DNA from: JANQIO01 sp043513815
GTDB lineage: Bacteria > Pseudomonadota > Gammaproteobacteria > Pseudomonadales > Halieaceae
DNA: 64,000 nucleotides
Direction of reading: 5' to 3'
NCBI GenBank assembly: GCA_043513815.1
Contig: CP121313.1
Location: 620,001-684,000, forward strand
Made by a program: the position numbers and the translations under genes. Below the pieces are notes generated by a model. It was not told the origin of the DNA. It ran no database searches and worked only from the letters and a program-made list of their open reading frames with translations. Shown here one piece after another: positions 28,201 to 37,700 of the stretch. The stretch's first letter is position 1, and every line of letters starts with the position of its first letter.

Positions 28201-31200
28201 CACGGTATTGAATCCCACGGTGTTGAACCCGACAGTGCTCAATCCGACGGTACTGAACCCGACGGTTTTCAACCCCACGGTGTTGAATCCCACGGTGTTG
28301 AATCCCACGGTGTTGAACCCGACGGTGTTCAATCCCACGGTACTGAATCCGACCGTGTTCAATCCGACGGTGCTGAACCCGACGGTGTTCAATCCCACGG
28401 TTCTGAATCCCACAGTACTGAACCCGACGGTGTTCAACCCGACCGTGTTCAACCCGACGATCCTGAACCCGACGGTGCTGAACCCGACGGTCTTCAATCC
28501 CACGGTATTGAACCCCACGGTATTAAACCCCACCGTGCTGAATACCGCGCTGGATGATCCCGGCCAGCAGTCCGCAGAGATCACCTTTGCGGTGCAGAAC
28601 GACGGCAACGCCACCAGCTCCTATGACATCAACCTGGCTTCCAGCCAGGGTACGGATGACGGCCTGTCCTATCAGGTGCTGGTCTATCGCCTCAACAGGA
28701 CCCCGGTGGCCGACGGCTGTAGCCTCGAAGAGGAGGCTCAGCAGGAGTTGATCGCCAACGTCATTGAGCCCGGCAACCAGCTGGACCCCAGTGGCGGCAG
28801 CGGCGAGACTTCCTTCTACGTGGAGCCGGGAGAGGAAGTGTTTGTCACTATCCGCGTGTTGCCCGATACCACCCAGCCCAACCCGGGCGACCCGGGCGAC
28901 CTGAACGATACCAACCTGGACCTGGCCATTTCGGTAGTACCGCAGGCGGTCAATACTGAAGATGCAGGCATGGGTGAGACAGAGCCCACCGGAACTTCCA
29001 CGGCCACCGCCCCAGTACCCCCGGTAGTGATCGATACGGTGGAGATTCCCGACGGCGAGGTGAGTGATCCCTATAGCGTCTCACTGCAGGCCAGCGGCGG
29101 TATTGCAGCGCTCAACTGGCGCCTGGCCCTTGGCGCAGAGCTGCTGGACGGCCTGAGCCTGTCGCCGGCGGGTGTGTTGAGTGGTACGCCAACTGAACCG
29201 GGCGGGCTGGCCGTGCCAGTCAGCGTGAGCGACGGTATACAGGTCGCACAGGCCACCTTCTTTGCGACCATCGCGCCGCCGCCGCTGTTCATTACCACAA
29301 CCTCATTGCCAGACGGCACGGTGGGAGAGCTCTACGCACCGACAACGCTGGCGTCCAACGGCGGCTTTGGTGATATCAGCTGGAGCGTGGTCACCGGCAC
29401 TCTGCCGGACGGCCTGACCCTGGAAGTTGACGGCAGTCTCTCTGGTACGCCCACGGCTGAGGGCTTCTTCGACTTTACCGTGGAGGCGACAGACGGTTTT
29501 CAGACTGTGCAGCAGAACCTGACGGTGAGCATCGCCAGCGACGAGCTGATCGGTGGTACCGGCGGCAGTGCCTTCACACTTGACTGCCCCGCCGGATCCG
29601 TGGGCATCGGCCTGCGCGGCCGTGCGGTTCAGGATATCGACAACATTGATCTGGTCTGCGCCTTGGTGACGGGGGTCGATGCCGGCTTCCCTGTGCTGGG
29701 AGCTGAAATCAGCGGTGGTGGGCTCGGCAATATCGGCGGTATTGATATCGGCGAAGACCTTGTCTGCCCACCCCTGACTGTACTCAGTGGTCTCCGGGCC
29801 AGGGAACGCAGCCTGCCCGGCGGTAACGTGATCATCGACCAGTTGGGCGTCACCTGTATTGATAGCGCTGGTAGCGAGACGCAGTCCACTCTGGTCGGTG
29901 CCAACGATCTCGACGGTCCGATCGAGTCGGTGAACTGCGAGGCAAACAATTTCGTCACCGGTCTGGTCGGACGCTTCGGTGCGCTGGTCGACCAGGTAGG
30001 CATCACCTGTGGTGAAGTTGGCGGCGAGTTCATCGCGGCCAATCTGGCTCCGCAGTACTTCGAAGTGTTTGTGGCCAATCCCGGTTTCCTGGCCCGCTCC
30101 GGACAGCTGCTGGAACTGGACCAGACCACGCAAACCGGTACGGCCCTCGCGTTTACGGAATCCACCGGTGTAGTGGAGAACCGGCCCTTTACCTGGGAGG
30201 TGGTGAGCGGCGAGCTGGTGCTGACCTACGTGGGTCTGCCCGGTTCCCCGTCATTTGATTTACTCGATGATTCTACGGCTACGCCGGAGCAGGCGGCCGC
30301 CATTCAGGCGTCACCGGGCTTCAACGGCCAGCTCGAAACCACAACAACGCTCGCCCAGACGGTATATACCCTGGTGGATGAAGATGATGTCCTGCGAGTC
30401 AACAAAGAGGACACTGAGACAGTCGAGTACCTTCCCATCCCGGTGGCGGTAACGCCGGAGTTTCCGGACGGCATTGTTCAGCTCGCGCCTCGCAATGTGG
30501 TCAGCGAAGAAGCGGCCAGCCTGAGAGATTCGGCCAGCGCGCTGCCGGTGGTCTGGTCTGGAGACTGCAGCAGCGAGCCCTGCGTTCCGGGCACCTGGGC
30601 TGGTGTCGCCAGATACCAGCCCGGTACGCGATTCTTCGATGACACGCCCTATCCCACCACCAGCTACGGCGAGATATTGAATTTCACGGCGGGCATTGTC
30701 ACCGGTGATATTTCTGGTCTGGCGACAACCTATACCGTGAGCGCGGGCAGCCTGATCATCAGCTATCCCGACGGCTGGGTACAGACGGTGACGCCGGTGG
30801 GTGTCAACGGCCTGGAATACGGCATGTTCAGTGAATACAGGAATGGCGCCCAACGCTATGCCAGCTATGACATCTGGGTGGAGCGTGACTTCAACTTCAA
30901 CTTCACAGACGGCTATCTGAACAGCGCCAATGACAGCTACTGGAACGGCGATATCAATGCCTGGATACCGGGCAGCGTCAATCCCGATGGAAGCCGCAGT
31001 GTTGACCAGCGCTTTGGCTGGGAGTTTGATGCCAGCACCGACCCCAATACCGGCTTTAATCGCAATGCCTTTCTCTTCGACGATGGTGGTCAGACCCTTA
31101 CGCTGGCCCTGCGCCCGAATGAGTGGGCCGTGCAGCCCTCCGGCGTGCTCAGGATCGACCGCTTCCTGGATACACAGTTCGAGAGCTTCGATCGCTTCTG

Positions 31201-31999
31201 GTACCCGGTGGCCGCCACCACGGTGGACGGGGAGCGCCAGTTCTACGTAATAGAGTTCGAGCGTCGATTCGACGGCCTGCTGTTCGCGGCACGGTTGAAT
31301 ATCCAGCGTGAACTGCTGGACCCGAACTCGGGCTACGATGATATCCAGATTCAGGAGCCGGTCATCATTGGCACAATTACAGGCGTGTCGCCGGATCCCG
31401 CAGCAGCCGGCGGCGGCCAGTTGCTGGTGGTCTCTGGCGAGAATCTGCCGCTGGGCAACGACCCTGTGCAGAGCCTGGCAGACAGGCCGCAGGTGATCGT
31501 TACTCAGGGCGGCGTCGAGTACATCGGCTTTGACTTCACGTACGATGCCAGCAATCACCTGATCAGGCTGCCCACCTCCGGGCTGGTGCCGGGAGCTGCC
31601 GAGCTGCAGCTGGCAGAACCCGGGTCCTTCGATCGGACGGATCCATTCGCCATCACGATATCTGCAACGCCGGCAGCACCGGAACTGATCGAAGCCCGGT
31701 CCACGGCCACGGGGGATATCACCACTACGATCATTCCCGGCAGTACGATCAGCTTGCGGGCGCGTAATACTGACACCTCAGGCGCGGTGGCGGTGTTCGA
31801 ATGGCCGGGCAATACCGTGTCACAACCCCTGGAATCTACCTCCGGGTTTGGCGGGCCGGCGGATGGGCTACTCCAGAGGTTCAGCGTGCCGGCGGGCATT
31901 CCCGAGACCACCTCGGTCAGGGTCACCCTGCGCACCACCGTCAATGGCGTGCAGAGTCCGGAGAGCAATGAGATCTTCCTGACGGTGCCGATTCTGTAG
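25253..31999 (+). CDS. Giant secreted protein with Asp-box propeller, lysine-rich insert and NPTVL repeats
   Basis: About 2248 residues from ATG 25253 (RBS AGGGAAGGGG), with a signal peptide ending SIASGSFAQ. The first 800 residues look like a sialidase/BNR beta-propeller with Asp boxes TTNGGGTWKS, STDCGDSWSR, SVDGGGSWSP and SNDGGASWQP. It is interrupted at about 420-460 by KKSDKSKKS-type repeats. At 977-1096 there are 24 copies of NPTV(L/F). Then come two putative Ig domains (about 1260-1430; GVLSGTPTEPGG and GSLSGTPTAEG), a C-rich CPAGSVGIGLRGR region, and a TIG-like end (TGVSPDPAAAGGGQLLVVSG). No LPXTG or autotransporter end is seen. Function unknown; surface attachment or glycan binding is inferred. 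Confidence 0.85.
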   Translation: MNTGRVVPLLAGALFLCVSIASGSFAQDGALTVGPNINMVSGTQWPEGDPFLRQQNEPSVAFSSRNKLHLLAGANDYRTVDVPGDFEAGATGDSWLSYFWTTNGGGTWKSTLIPGYPQDTSPEGLSSPLKNYAAGADPVVRAGAHGLFYYAGIAFERTENPGSMIFVSRFIDLNNDEGGDPIRFIDTIPVDIDDTGDRFLDKVWVEVDVPRAGAATKQFSVPQRDGTVVNQTVSCGNIYVGYAALTGDGETLRSEIMLATSTDCGDSWSRQPISEVDTLNQGANIAINPITGEVYVGWRRFDTVEAFLGTPAVSCAKPIKDWRRKKKSRVAVEWPVENVDIGDTRLTREQALDLLGQRGKEASIRLAQFQVAAKLNLLSGGGQASVDFDPSEWARSLTGLVDQTDDFFRANPLRVKEGGGKNNKKSKKSDKSDKSKKSKKSKKSDKSKKSDKSKKSDKSRKDSDRDNDEWHVGEVDDAGSDRVRFLPSRLNRDERQLANDLRESIRTVYLGSEDCVATAGTGSISTGASNAMVSTRSVDGGGSWSPPVTVAEIRTFDQGGTNFSFRTTAYPSLAVDKAGRVYMAYAARGFATVRPQEDTGDARIVLSVSNDGGASWQPPYAIDDDPEKPGHQFKPSLLFAGGRLVVVFYDLRADVSGIFEQFVLDVPEPDRLRHTLDVRAATAATVVAPLNPRFTLYDVSDRRDSRQTSRYAFVATGQGIPLDTVQLQYMVPNLPTHAGGTQPFIGDYVDVAAKVILREGDTWRFATDPGDVDVYQAVWTDNRDITPPPDGDWTKYQPLNLEGSGGGNVSVFDGSPIPACEPGVTSQFTGTRNQNIYSAALSEGLIVAAPGSNRPLGTVDGSGELLQRAYVIYTQNVTAFTRRFRLTVSPPPEGAASFEQFGSRTSIDVTVPPFSSTVETVFASSPNPDARIAVLVQEIDPNGTVLPGGLFSTVLLNADPSTPAPLNAELLAAETHNPTVLNPTVLNPTVLNPTVLNPTVLNPTVFNPTVLNPTVLNPTVLNPTVFNPTVLNPTVFNPTVLNPTVFNPTVLNPTVLNPTVFNPTVFNPTILNPTVLNPTVFNPTVLNPTVLNPTVLNTALDDPGQQSAEITFAVQNDGNATSSYDINLASSQGTDDGLSYQVLVYRLNRTPVADGCSLEEEAQQELIANVIEPGNQLDPSGGSGETSFYVEPGEEVFVTIRVLPDTTQPNPGDPGDLNDTNLDLAISVVPQAVNTEDAGMGETEPTGTSTATAPVPPVVIDTVEIPDGEVSDPYSVSLQASGGIAALNWRLALGAELLDGLSLSPAGVLSGTPTEPGGLAVPVSVSDGIQVAQATFFATIAPPPLFITTTSLPDGTVGELYAPTTLASNGGFGDISWSVVTGTLPDGLTLEVDGSLSGTPTAEGFFDFTVEATDGFQTVQQNLTVSIASDELIGGTGGSAFTLDCPAGSVGIGLRGRAVQDIDNIDLVCALVTGVDAGFPVLGAEISGGGLGNIGGIDIGEDLVCPPLTVLSGLRARERSLPGGNVIIDQLGVTCIDSAGSETQSTLVGANDLDGPIESVNCEANNFVTGLVGRFGALVDQVGITCGEVGGEFIAANLAPQYFEVFVANPGFLARSGQLLELDQTTQTGTALAFTESTGVVENRPFTWEVVSGELVLTYVGLPGSPSFDLLDDSTATPEQAAAIQASPGFNGQLETTTTLAQTVYTLVDEDDVLRVNKEDTETVEYLPIPVAVTPEFPDGIVQLAPRNVVSEEAASLRDSASALPVVWSGDCSSEPCVPGTWAGVARYQPGTRFFDDTPYPTTSYGEILNFTAGIVTGDISGLATTYTVSAGSLIISYPDGWVQTVTPVGVNGLEYGMFSEYRNGAQRYASYDIWVERDFNFNFTDGYLNSANDSYWNGDINAWIPGSVNPDGSRSVDQRFGWEFDASTDPNTGFNRNAFLFDDGGQTLTLALRPNEWAVQPSGVLRIDRFLDTQFESFDRFWYPVAATTVDGERQFYVIEFERRFDGLLFAARLNIQRELLDPNSGYDDIQIQEPVIIGTITGVSPDPAAAGGGQLLVVSGENLPLGNDPVQSLADRPQVIVTQGGVEYIGFDFTYDASNHLIRLPTSGLVPGAAELQLAEPGSFDRTDPFAITISATPAAPELIEARSTATGDITTTIIPGSTISLRARNTDTSGAVAVFEWPGNTVSQPLESTSGFGGPADGLLQRFSVPAGIPETTSVRVTLRTTVNGVQSPESNEIFLTVPIL
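26515..26640 (+). repeat. Lysine/serine/aspartate-rich 18-bp repeats inside the giant gene
   Basis: AAGTCGGACAAGAGCAAG-type units repeat in tandem, coding for K-K-S-D-K-S. They form a strongly positive flexible insert inside an otherwise acidic exported protein. Confidence 0.85.
28181..28540 (+). repeat. 24 tandem 15-bp units encoding NPTV(L/F)
   Basis: Exactly 360 bases of AAYCCSACGGTNYTS-like units. Amino acids are almost fixed (one NPTIL) while third positions vary, so selection is on the protein. The fifth residue alternates between L and F with no simple period. Confidence 0.95.
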
Positions 32000-32009
32000 A
32001 CGACTGACG

Positions 32010-32037
32010 CCATCCCGGACGATCTGGTCCGGGATGG
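32010..32037 (+). terminator. Hairpin after the giant gene
   Basis: Perfect 11-bp stem CCATCCCGGAC/GTCCGGGATGG with a 6-base loop, 11 bases past the stop codon. No T-run follows, so it may be a weak or Rho-assisted end. Confidence 0.55.
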
Positions 32038-32097
32038 CTGCTCTCTGCAACATCATCGCCGTTCGCAGTGTGACGGCATGGCTCCGGCAGGCGCTGA

Positions 32098-32724
32098 TTA
32101 GCCGGGGTTGAGCTGTTCCTGGGCCCGCGCGTACCAGGCCGTGATGTGCTTGCAGTCTTCGGGGATACCTTCCTTGATCCAGCCGGCAAACTGCACCAGG
32201 CAGTAAAGGTCGATATCGGCGAAGGAAAAGTTGTCGCCCGCCACACAGGGGTGTTTGCCGAGCTGCGCATCCATCATCGGCCAGAAAATCTCCAGCCTCA
32301 GTTTGCCGCGCTCGCACAGCTCGGGAATCTGCGGCAAGGATAGCGGCCCCGGCATGGCCCGGTCCTTGAAAGCCGGGTGGCCGTTGCGGAATATGTCGGC
32401 GATGGCGGCCATGCCCTGCAGGAAGATCTTGTGGTCCCAGCTGATGACTTGGGCCTGCTCCAATGGTGTGGTACCCAGCAGCGGCTTTTCCGGGTGTAGC
32501 GCTTCCAGGTAGACGCACTGGCCGATCACCTCGGTCAGCAACTCGCCATCGTCCAGTACCAGCGCCGGTACGGTGCGGGCGGGGTTGATCTCACCGTAGT
32601 CATCCTCGTGCTGCTCCAGCTTGCCCAGGTCTACCTGCTGGGTGTCCAGTTCAATGCCCTTGTACTTCAGGAACAGGTTCAGGCGCATGGGGTTGGGGGC
32701 GGGATCGTAAGTGTAAAGTTTCAT
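32098..32724 (-). CDS. Glutathione S-transferase family protein
   Basis: A 208-residue soluble enzyme. The N-terminal thioredoxin-like domain (MKLYTYDPAPNPMRLNLFLKYKGI, NPARTVPALVLDDGELLTE with the cis-proline loop) is followed by an all-helical C-terminal domain (NFSFADIDLYCLVQFAGWIK, the usual N-capping S/T-x-x-D). It would conjugate glutathione to an electrophile or act in stress response; substrate unknown. Start ATG 32724 has AAGGAC upstream. It is convergent with the giant secreted protein gene. Confidence 0.88.
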   Translation of the reverse strand: MKLYTYDPAPNPMRLNLFLKYKGIELDTQQVDLGKLEQHEDDYGEINPARTVPALVLDDGELLTEVIGQCVYLEALHPEKPLLGTTPLEQAQVISWDHKIFLQGMAAIADIFRNGHPAFKDRAMPGPLSLPQIPELCERGKLRLEIFWPMMDAQLGKHPCVAGDNFSFADIDLYCLVQFAGWIKEGIPEDCKHITAWYARAQEQLNPG

Positions 32725-32867
32725 TGGCGGGTCCTTGGCGTATCATCAGTAAACAGCAGCGTGGCATGGTAGGCAGGGCGCGTGAATTTTGAAAGCCCGG
32801 TCAGTGTTCGCGGCGCTCTGAAGCCGCTATAATTCACGCCCGTCAAAACGAACTAATTGAGGATTGT

Positions 32868-33296
32868 ATGACCAAGTCGTTGAAATCTCTGGTTATTCTG
32901 GTCGCTGCCGCGTTGTCCGTTACGGCCTTTGCCAAGACCGAAGAGCAGCGAGAAGCGATTATCGAGCGGATCAAGCCCCACGGCAGCGTCTGTGTTGCGG
33001 GCGATACCAGCTGCGGAGCCATGACCGCTGTGGCCGCCGGCGGCAGCGTGCGCTCAGGTGAAGAGGTCTACAACGCTGCCTGTGTCGCTTGCCATGCCAG
33101 CGGTGCAGCAGGTGCCCCCAAGCTGGGTGATGTAGCCGCCTGGTCGAGCCGGATCGCCAGGGGACGTGAAGTGCTGCACGACAGTGGCCTGAACGGTGTC
33201 GCTGGAACCGGCATGATCGCGCGTGGGGGCTGCATGAACTGTTCCGACGACGAAATTGTCGCCGCCGTGGACTACATGGTGGATAACAGCCAGTAG
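32868..33296 (+). CDS. Cytochrome c5 (monoheme)
   Basis: A periplasmic monoheme electron carrier of 142 residues. It has a signal peptide (LVILVAAALSVTAFA), heme site CVACHASGAAGAPKLGD, and a later CMNCSDDEIVAAVDYM with the two extra cysteines typical of c5. Start ATG 32868 follows GAGGA; a TATAAT at 32828 is a likely -10 element. Followed by a strong terminator at 33317. c5 carries electrons between the bc1 complex and terminal oxidases or reductases. Confidence 0.9.
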   Translation: MTKSLKSLVILVAAALSVTAFAKTEEQREAIIERIKPHGSVCVAGDTSCGAMTAVAAGGSVRSGEEVYNAACVACHASGAAGAPKLGDVAAWSSRIARGREVLHDSGLNGVAGTGMIARGGCMNCSDDEIVAAVDYMVDNSQ

Positions 33297-33316
33297 GGCG
33301 ATATCCGCGCTCAAGA

Positions 33317-33346
33317 AAAGGCCGCCTCAGGGCGGCCTTTTTTTTG
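33317..33346 (+). terminator. Intrinsic terminator after cytochrome c5
   Basis: AAGGCCGCC and GGCGGCCTT form a stem with a TCAG-like loop, followed by a run of eight or more T. Confidence 0.92.
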
Positions 33347-33589
33347 GCTGTTTGCTTGTCGGCGTGAACAAGCGAGCGGCAGCTTTTTTTGGAGTAGATG
33401 TCTGCAGGTTGCACACCCTGTCAGCAGTGACTTCCAGCGTTACATATTTGAAGTGCCTGATTGGCCGGCTGAGCAGGCCTGCCGGCAATCGAAAGTCTTC
33501 GGTTTTTTGTCTGCGACGTCTGCCTGGCTTTGCTAAAGTCGTGCCAAAGACCGCGTTCGCGGCCGGAACGTCTTGACGAGGGAGTTCGC

Positions 33590-34711
33590 GTGTTTCGTTA
33601 CCTGTGTGTTGTCGCAACAGTTGTGCTGGCGGCCTGCGCTGAAGAGCCGCCACCTCCGCCTCCGGTGGAAGTGGTGGTGGATGAGGTGTTGCTTGACCCC
33701 TACCAGCCCAAGTCCTCTTTTGTGGGTCGCCTGCAGGCGATCGACGATGTGTCCATCGAGGCCCAGGTCACCGGCTACCTCAAGGCGCGTTCCTTCAAGG
33801 AAGGCGATTTCGTGGAGGCCGGCGATGTGCTCTATGAAATTGATCCTGCGGTATTCGAGGCTGAGGTCGCCCGCGCGAAGGCCGATCTGGCCAGGGCACG
33901 CGCGACCCAGGTGAACGCCCAGCAGAACTTTCGCCGCGGCGAGACACTGGTGCCGGATGGCAATATTTCGGAATCCGAGATGGACCAGCTGCGCGCTGCC
34001 AAGCTGGAAGCGGAAGCCGGCGTTGCAGCCGCCGAGGCCGCGCTGGTGACCGCTGAGGTCAATCTGGGATACACCACCATCAAGGCGCCGATTTCCGGAC
34101 GCATCGGCCGCAGTACCCATACCACCGGCGACCTGGTCGGACCCAACACTGGCGTGCTGACTACTCTGGTCAGTGTCGATCCCATTCACGCCCTGTTCCA
34201 GCTCTCCGAGTCGACCTTCGTGCAAATCATCGCCCAGCGTATGGCCCAGCCCGAGTCCCGTAACCTCAATGACATCGACCTGAGCGATCTTGTGGTAAGA
34301 CTGGAATTGCGCAACGGCGTCTATTACCCCGAGATCGGCCGCATCGACTATTTTGCGAACCGTATCTCCGAGGACACCGGCACGCTGGAATCTCGCGCGG
34401 TTATTCCGAACCCCTATGGTCTGCTGGTGCCTGGGCAATATGTACGCGTTGAGATTGTTCGCGAGGAGATGTCTGAAGCCCTGTTCATTCCACAGGCCGC
34501 GGTGCAGGCTGACCAACAGGGCAGTTTTGTGCTGGAGGTAGAGGGCGGCATCGTCCAACGCCGCAATGTTGTGCTGGACGAACGGGTGGAAGACCGGATC
34601 GTGGTGCTACAAGGCGTAGAACAGGGCGATCAGGTCATCGTGCGCGGCCTGCAACAGGTGCGGCCGGGCCAGCCGGTGAAGCTGCGCCAGATGCCGCCGT
34701 CTGAAGCCTGA
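33590..34711 (+). CDS. RND efflux membrane fusion lipoprotein
   Basis: Periplasmic adaptor of a tripartite efflux pump. The GTG at 33590 is chosen because GAGGGAG lies a few bases upstream and it puts a lipoprotein signal right at the start (VFRYLCVVATVVLAACAEE, lipobox LAAC). The roughly 373-residue product has a lipoyl-like half motif (SSFVGRLQAIDDVSIEAQVTGYL), a coiled-coil hairpin (EAEVARAKADLARARATQVNAQQ) and the closing half (NLGYTTIKAPISGRIGRSTHTTGDLV), as in AcrA/MexE. The stop overlaps the permease ATG (TGATG), so the two are coupled. Confidence 0.92.
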   Translation: MFRYLCVVATVVLAACAEEPPPPPPVEVVVDEVLLDPYQPKSSFVGRLQAIDDVSIEAQVTGYLKARSFKEGDFVEAGDVLYEIDPAVFEAEVARAKADLARARATQVNAQQNFRRGETLVPDGNISESEMDQLRAAKLEAEAGVAAAEAALVTAEVNLGYTTIKAPISGRIGRSTHTTGDLVGPNTGVLTTLVSVDPIHALFQLSESTFVQIIAQRMAQPESRNLNDIDLSDLVVRLELRNGVYYPEIGRIDYFANRISEDTGTLESRAVIPNPYGLLVPGQYVRVEIVREEMSEALFIPQAAVQADQQGSFVLEVEGGIVQRRNVVLDERVEDRIVVLQGVEQGDQVIVRGLQQVRPGQPVKLRQMPPSEA

Positions 34712-37700
34712 TGTTCAGTCAGTTCTTTATCGACCGGCCCAGGTTCGCCCTCGTGTTGGCGATTGTGATGACCCTCGCCGGCGCCATCGCGCTGAACATT
34801 TTGCCGGTAGCGGAATACCCGAGCATCGCGCCGCCTTCAATCCAGGTGCAAGGCGTTTACCCGGGCGCCTCGGCCAACGTGGTCGAGGAAACCGTCGCCA
34901 TACCCATCGAGGATGCCATCAATGGGGTCGAGGACATGATCTACATGTCCTCCAAGAGTGCCAATGACGGCAGCTATCGGCTCACCGTCACCTTCAAGGT
35001 CGGCAGCGATGCGGACATGGCGCTGGTGCGGGTACAAAACAGGGTCAAGCTGGCCGAGCCGCAGCTGCCTGCTGAGGTGCGGGTCCAGGGGCTGAGTATC
35101 CAGGAGCGCTCGCCGGACATTCTCAAGATTGTCAGCTTCTATTCGCCCAACGGCAGCTACGACTACAAGTTCCTGTCGAATTATGTGGCCATCAACGTGC
35201 GCAACAGTCTCGCCCGTATCGACGGTATCTCTGCGGCCGATATCATCGGTGAAGCCGAGTATTCCATGCGGCTGTGGCTGGATCCCAACCAGATGGCCCA
35301 ACTGTCGGTCACCACCGGAGACGTACTCGCTGCGCTGCGCGAACAGAATGTGCAGGTGGCCGCGGGAAAGGTGGGGGCGCCGCCCTTCGAGGGCAAGCTG
35401 CAGACCGAGTACACCTTGCAGACCAAGGGACGGCTGGAGCAGGCGGAGGAGTTCGGGAACATCGTGCTGCGGGCCAACGCGGACGGTTCGGCGCTGTACC
35501 TGCGCGATGTGGCCCGGGTGGAACTGGGCCAGGCGGACTACGCCTTCTCAGGCACCTTCAACAACAAGCCCGCGGTAAACCTGGCGTTCTACACCCAGCC
35601 CGATGCCAACGCGCTGGCCGCCGGCGAAGCGGTCGACGCTGAACTCCAGCGGCTTGCGGAATTTTTCCCGAAGGACCTGGAATACAGCGTCAGTTACGAC
35701 ACGACCCGGTACGTGTCCACGGCTATCCGCCAGGTGACCATATCGTTGTTCCAGGCGGTCGCCCTGGTGATCCTGGTCACTTTTATATTCCTCGGCAACT
35801 GGCGGACCACGCTGGTACCAGCCATTGCCATCCCGGTGTCGCTGGTGGCGACTTTCGCGGTGATGCAGCTGCTCGGCATGTCTGTCAACACGGTGACGCT
35901 TTTCGGTTTGATTCTCGCCATTGGTATCGTGGTGGACGACGGTATCCTGGTGGTGGAGAACTGCGATCGTCACCTGCGTGACGACCCCAACATGAGCCCG
36001 AAAGAGGCCGCCTCACGCACCATGCGTGAGGTGGGCGGAGCGGTGATCGCTACCACGCTGGTATTGCTGGCCGTGTTTGTACCGGTTGCCATGCTGCCTG
36101 GGATTACCGGGGTCATGTATCGACAGTTTGCAGTGACCATCTGCGTGGCGGTGGTGTTTTCTTCCATCAACGCGCTGACGCTCAGTCCGGCGCTGTGCAG
36201 CCTGCTGCTGAAGTCCGGCACGCGCAAGGAAGCCCGCTGGTTTGCTGCCTTTACCCGTGGCTTTGATGCACTGACCGCGCGCTACGACAGCAGTGTGGCC
36301 TGGCTGCTGCGCAAACTGGCTGTAGTGGCGGTGGTCTACGGGCTGGTCATCGGCGGTCTTGCGTTGGGTGTGCTGGCCACCCCCACCAGTTTCGTCCCCG
36401 ACGAAGACAAGGGTGTGATGCTGGTGAGTCTGCAGCTGCCGGACGCTGCATCCTTCAGTCGCAGCGATGCGGCAATGGGCAAGCTCACGGAGTTGCTCGA
36501 GACCGATAGCCGAATTGAATCCGTTACCGCGATCACCGGTTACTCGGTTCTCAACGGCGCACTGCAGAGCAACGCCGGCACTATGTTTGTGGTGCTCAAG
36601 CACTGGGACAACAGGCCCGGCATTGAGAACCAGATATTCAGCATTGCCCAGCGCATTAACGGACTGGCCTTCCAGACCATTCCGGAGGCGCAGGTGTTTG
36701 CCATTGCGCCGCCAGCGGTACCGGGTATGGGAGCAGTCGGGGGGCTGGAGTTTGTGCTGCAGGACACAGTGGGCCGCTCCGCTGCAGAGCTTAACGAGAT
36801 GGTTAATATCATGGTGGTGAACGGCAACCAGCAGCGCAAGCTGCGGGGCGTTTTCAGTACCTACCGCGCCAACGTGCCGCAGTATTTTGTCGATGTTGAC
36901 AGGGTCAAGGCGAAGAACCTGGGTGTCTCCCTGAACGAAATTTTCCTCACCCTGCAGGCCCAGATGGGCTCCTTGTATATCAATGACTTCAACAAGTTTG
37001 GCCAGACCTACAAGGTCATCATGCAGGCGGAATCGGAGTATCGCTCCGACCTCTCTGACCTGGATCATTTCTATCTGCGCTCCAGACGCGGGGAGATGGT
37101 GCCATTGAGCACGCTGGCGACAACCCGCCCCATACTGGGGCCCGATGTTGCTGAGCGCTACAACCTGTTCCGCTCCGCCACCATTCGGGGAAACCCCGCT
37201 CCGGGCGTCAGTTCCGGCGACGCCATTGCAAATTTTGAGGCCCTGGCTGCCAACACGCTGGCACCAGGCTATCGTTATGAGTGGACGGGTTCCGCCTATC
37301 AGGAGAAACAGTCCTCAGGCCAGGCACCGGTCGCCTTTGCCCTGGCGCTGATATTTATCTACCTGTTTCTGGTGGCGCAGTACGAGAGCTGGTCGATCCC
37401 CTTTGCCATCATTCTGGTGGTGCCGATGGCCCTGGGCGGCGCGATTACCGCTCTGCTTTTCACCGGCACGGCGCTGAATCTCTATGCGCAGATCGGCCTG
37501 GTGCTGCTGATCGGTATGGCGGCGAAGAATGCGATTCTTATTGTCGAGTTCGCCCGCCGGCGGCGTGAGCAGGACGGGCTCGAGATCGCGGTGGCGGCAC
37601 GGCAGGCGGCTCGACTGCGTTTCCGTGCCGTGTGTATGACGGCAGTGTCTTTTATCCTTGGCATTTTTCCGCTGGTGCTCGCCTCCGGGGCGGGCATGTA

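Noticed and set aside
28181..28540. Regular 15-bp repeats resembling a CRISPR or minisatellite array
   Set aside because: There are no unique spacers; the units are codons for NPTV(L/F) inside a long open gene with third-position drift, so it is a protein repeat.
27868..28614. Antisense open frame of 248 codons with VGFNTVG repeats
   Set aside because: It is the reverse reading of the NPTVL repeats and has no start signal or family likeness.
30311..31558. Antisense open frame of 415 codons in the giant gene
   Set aside because: No motif or ribosome site; it follows from codon bias of the plus-strand gene.
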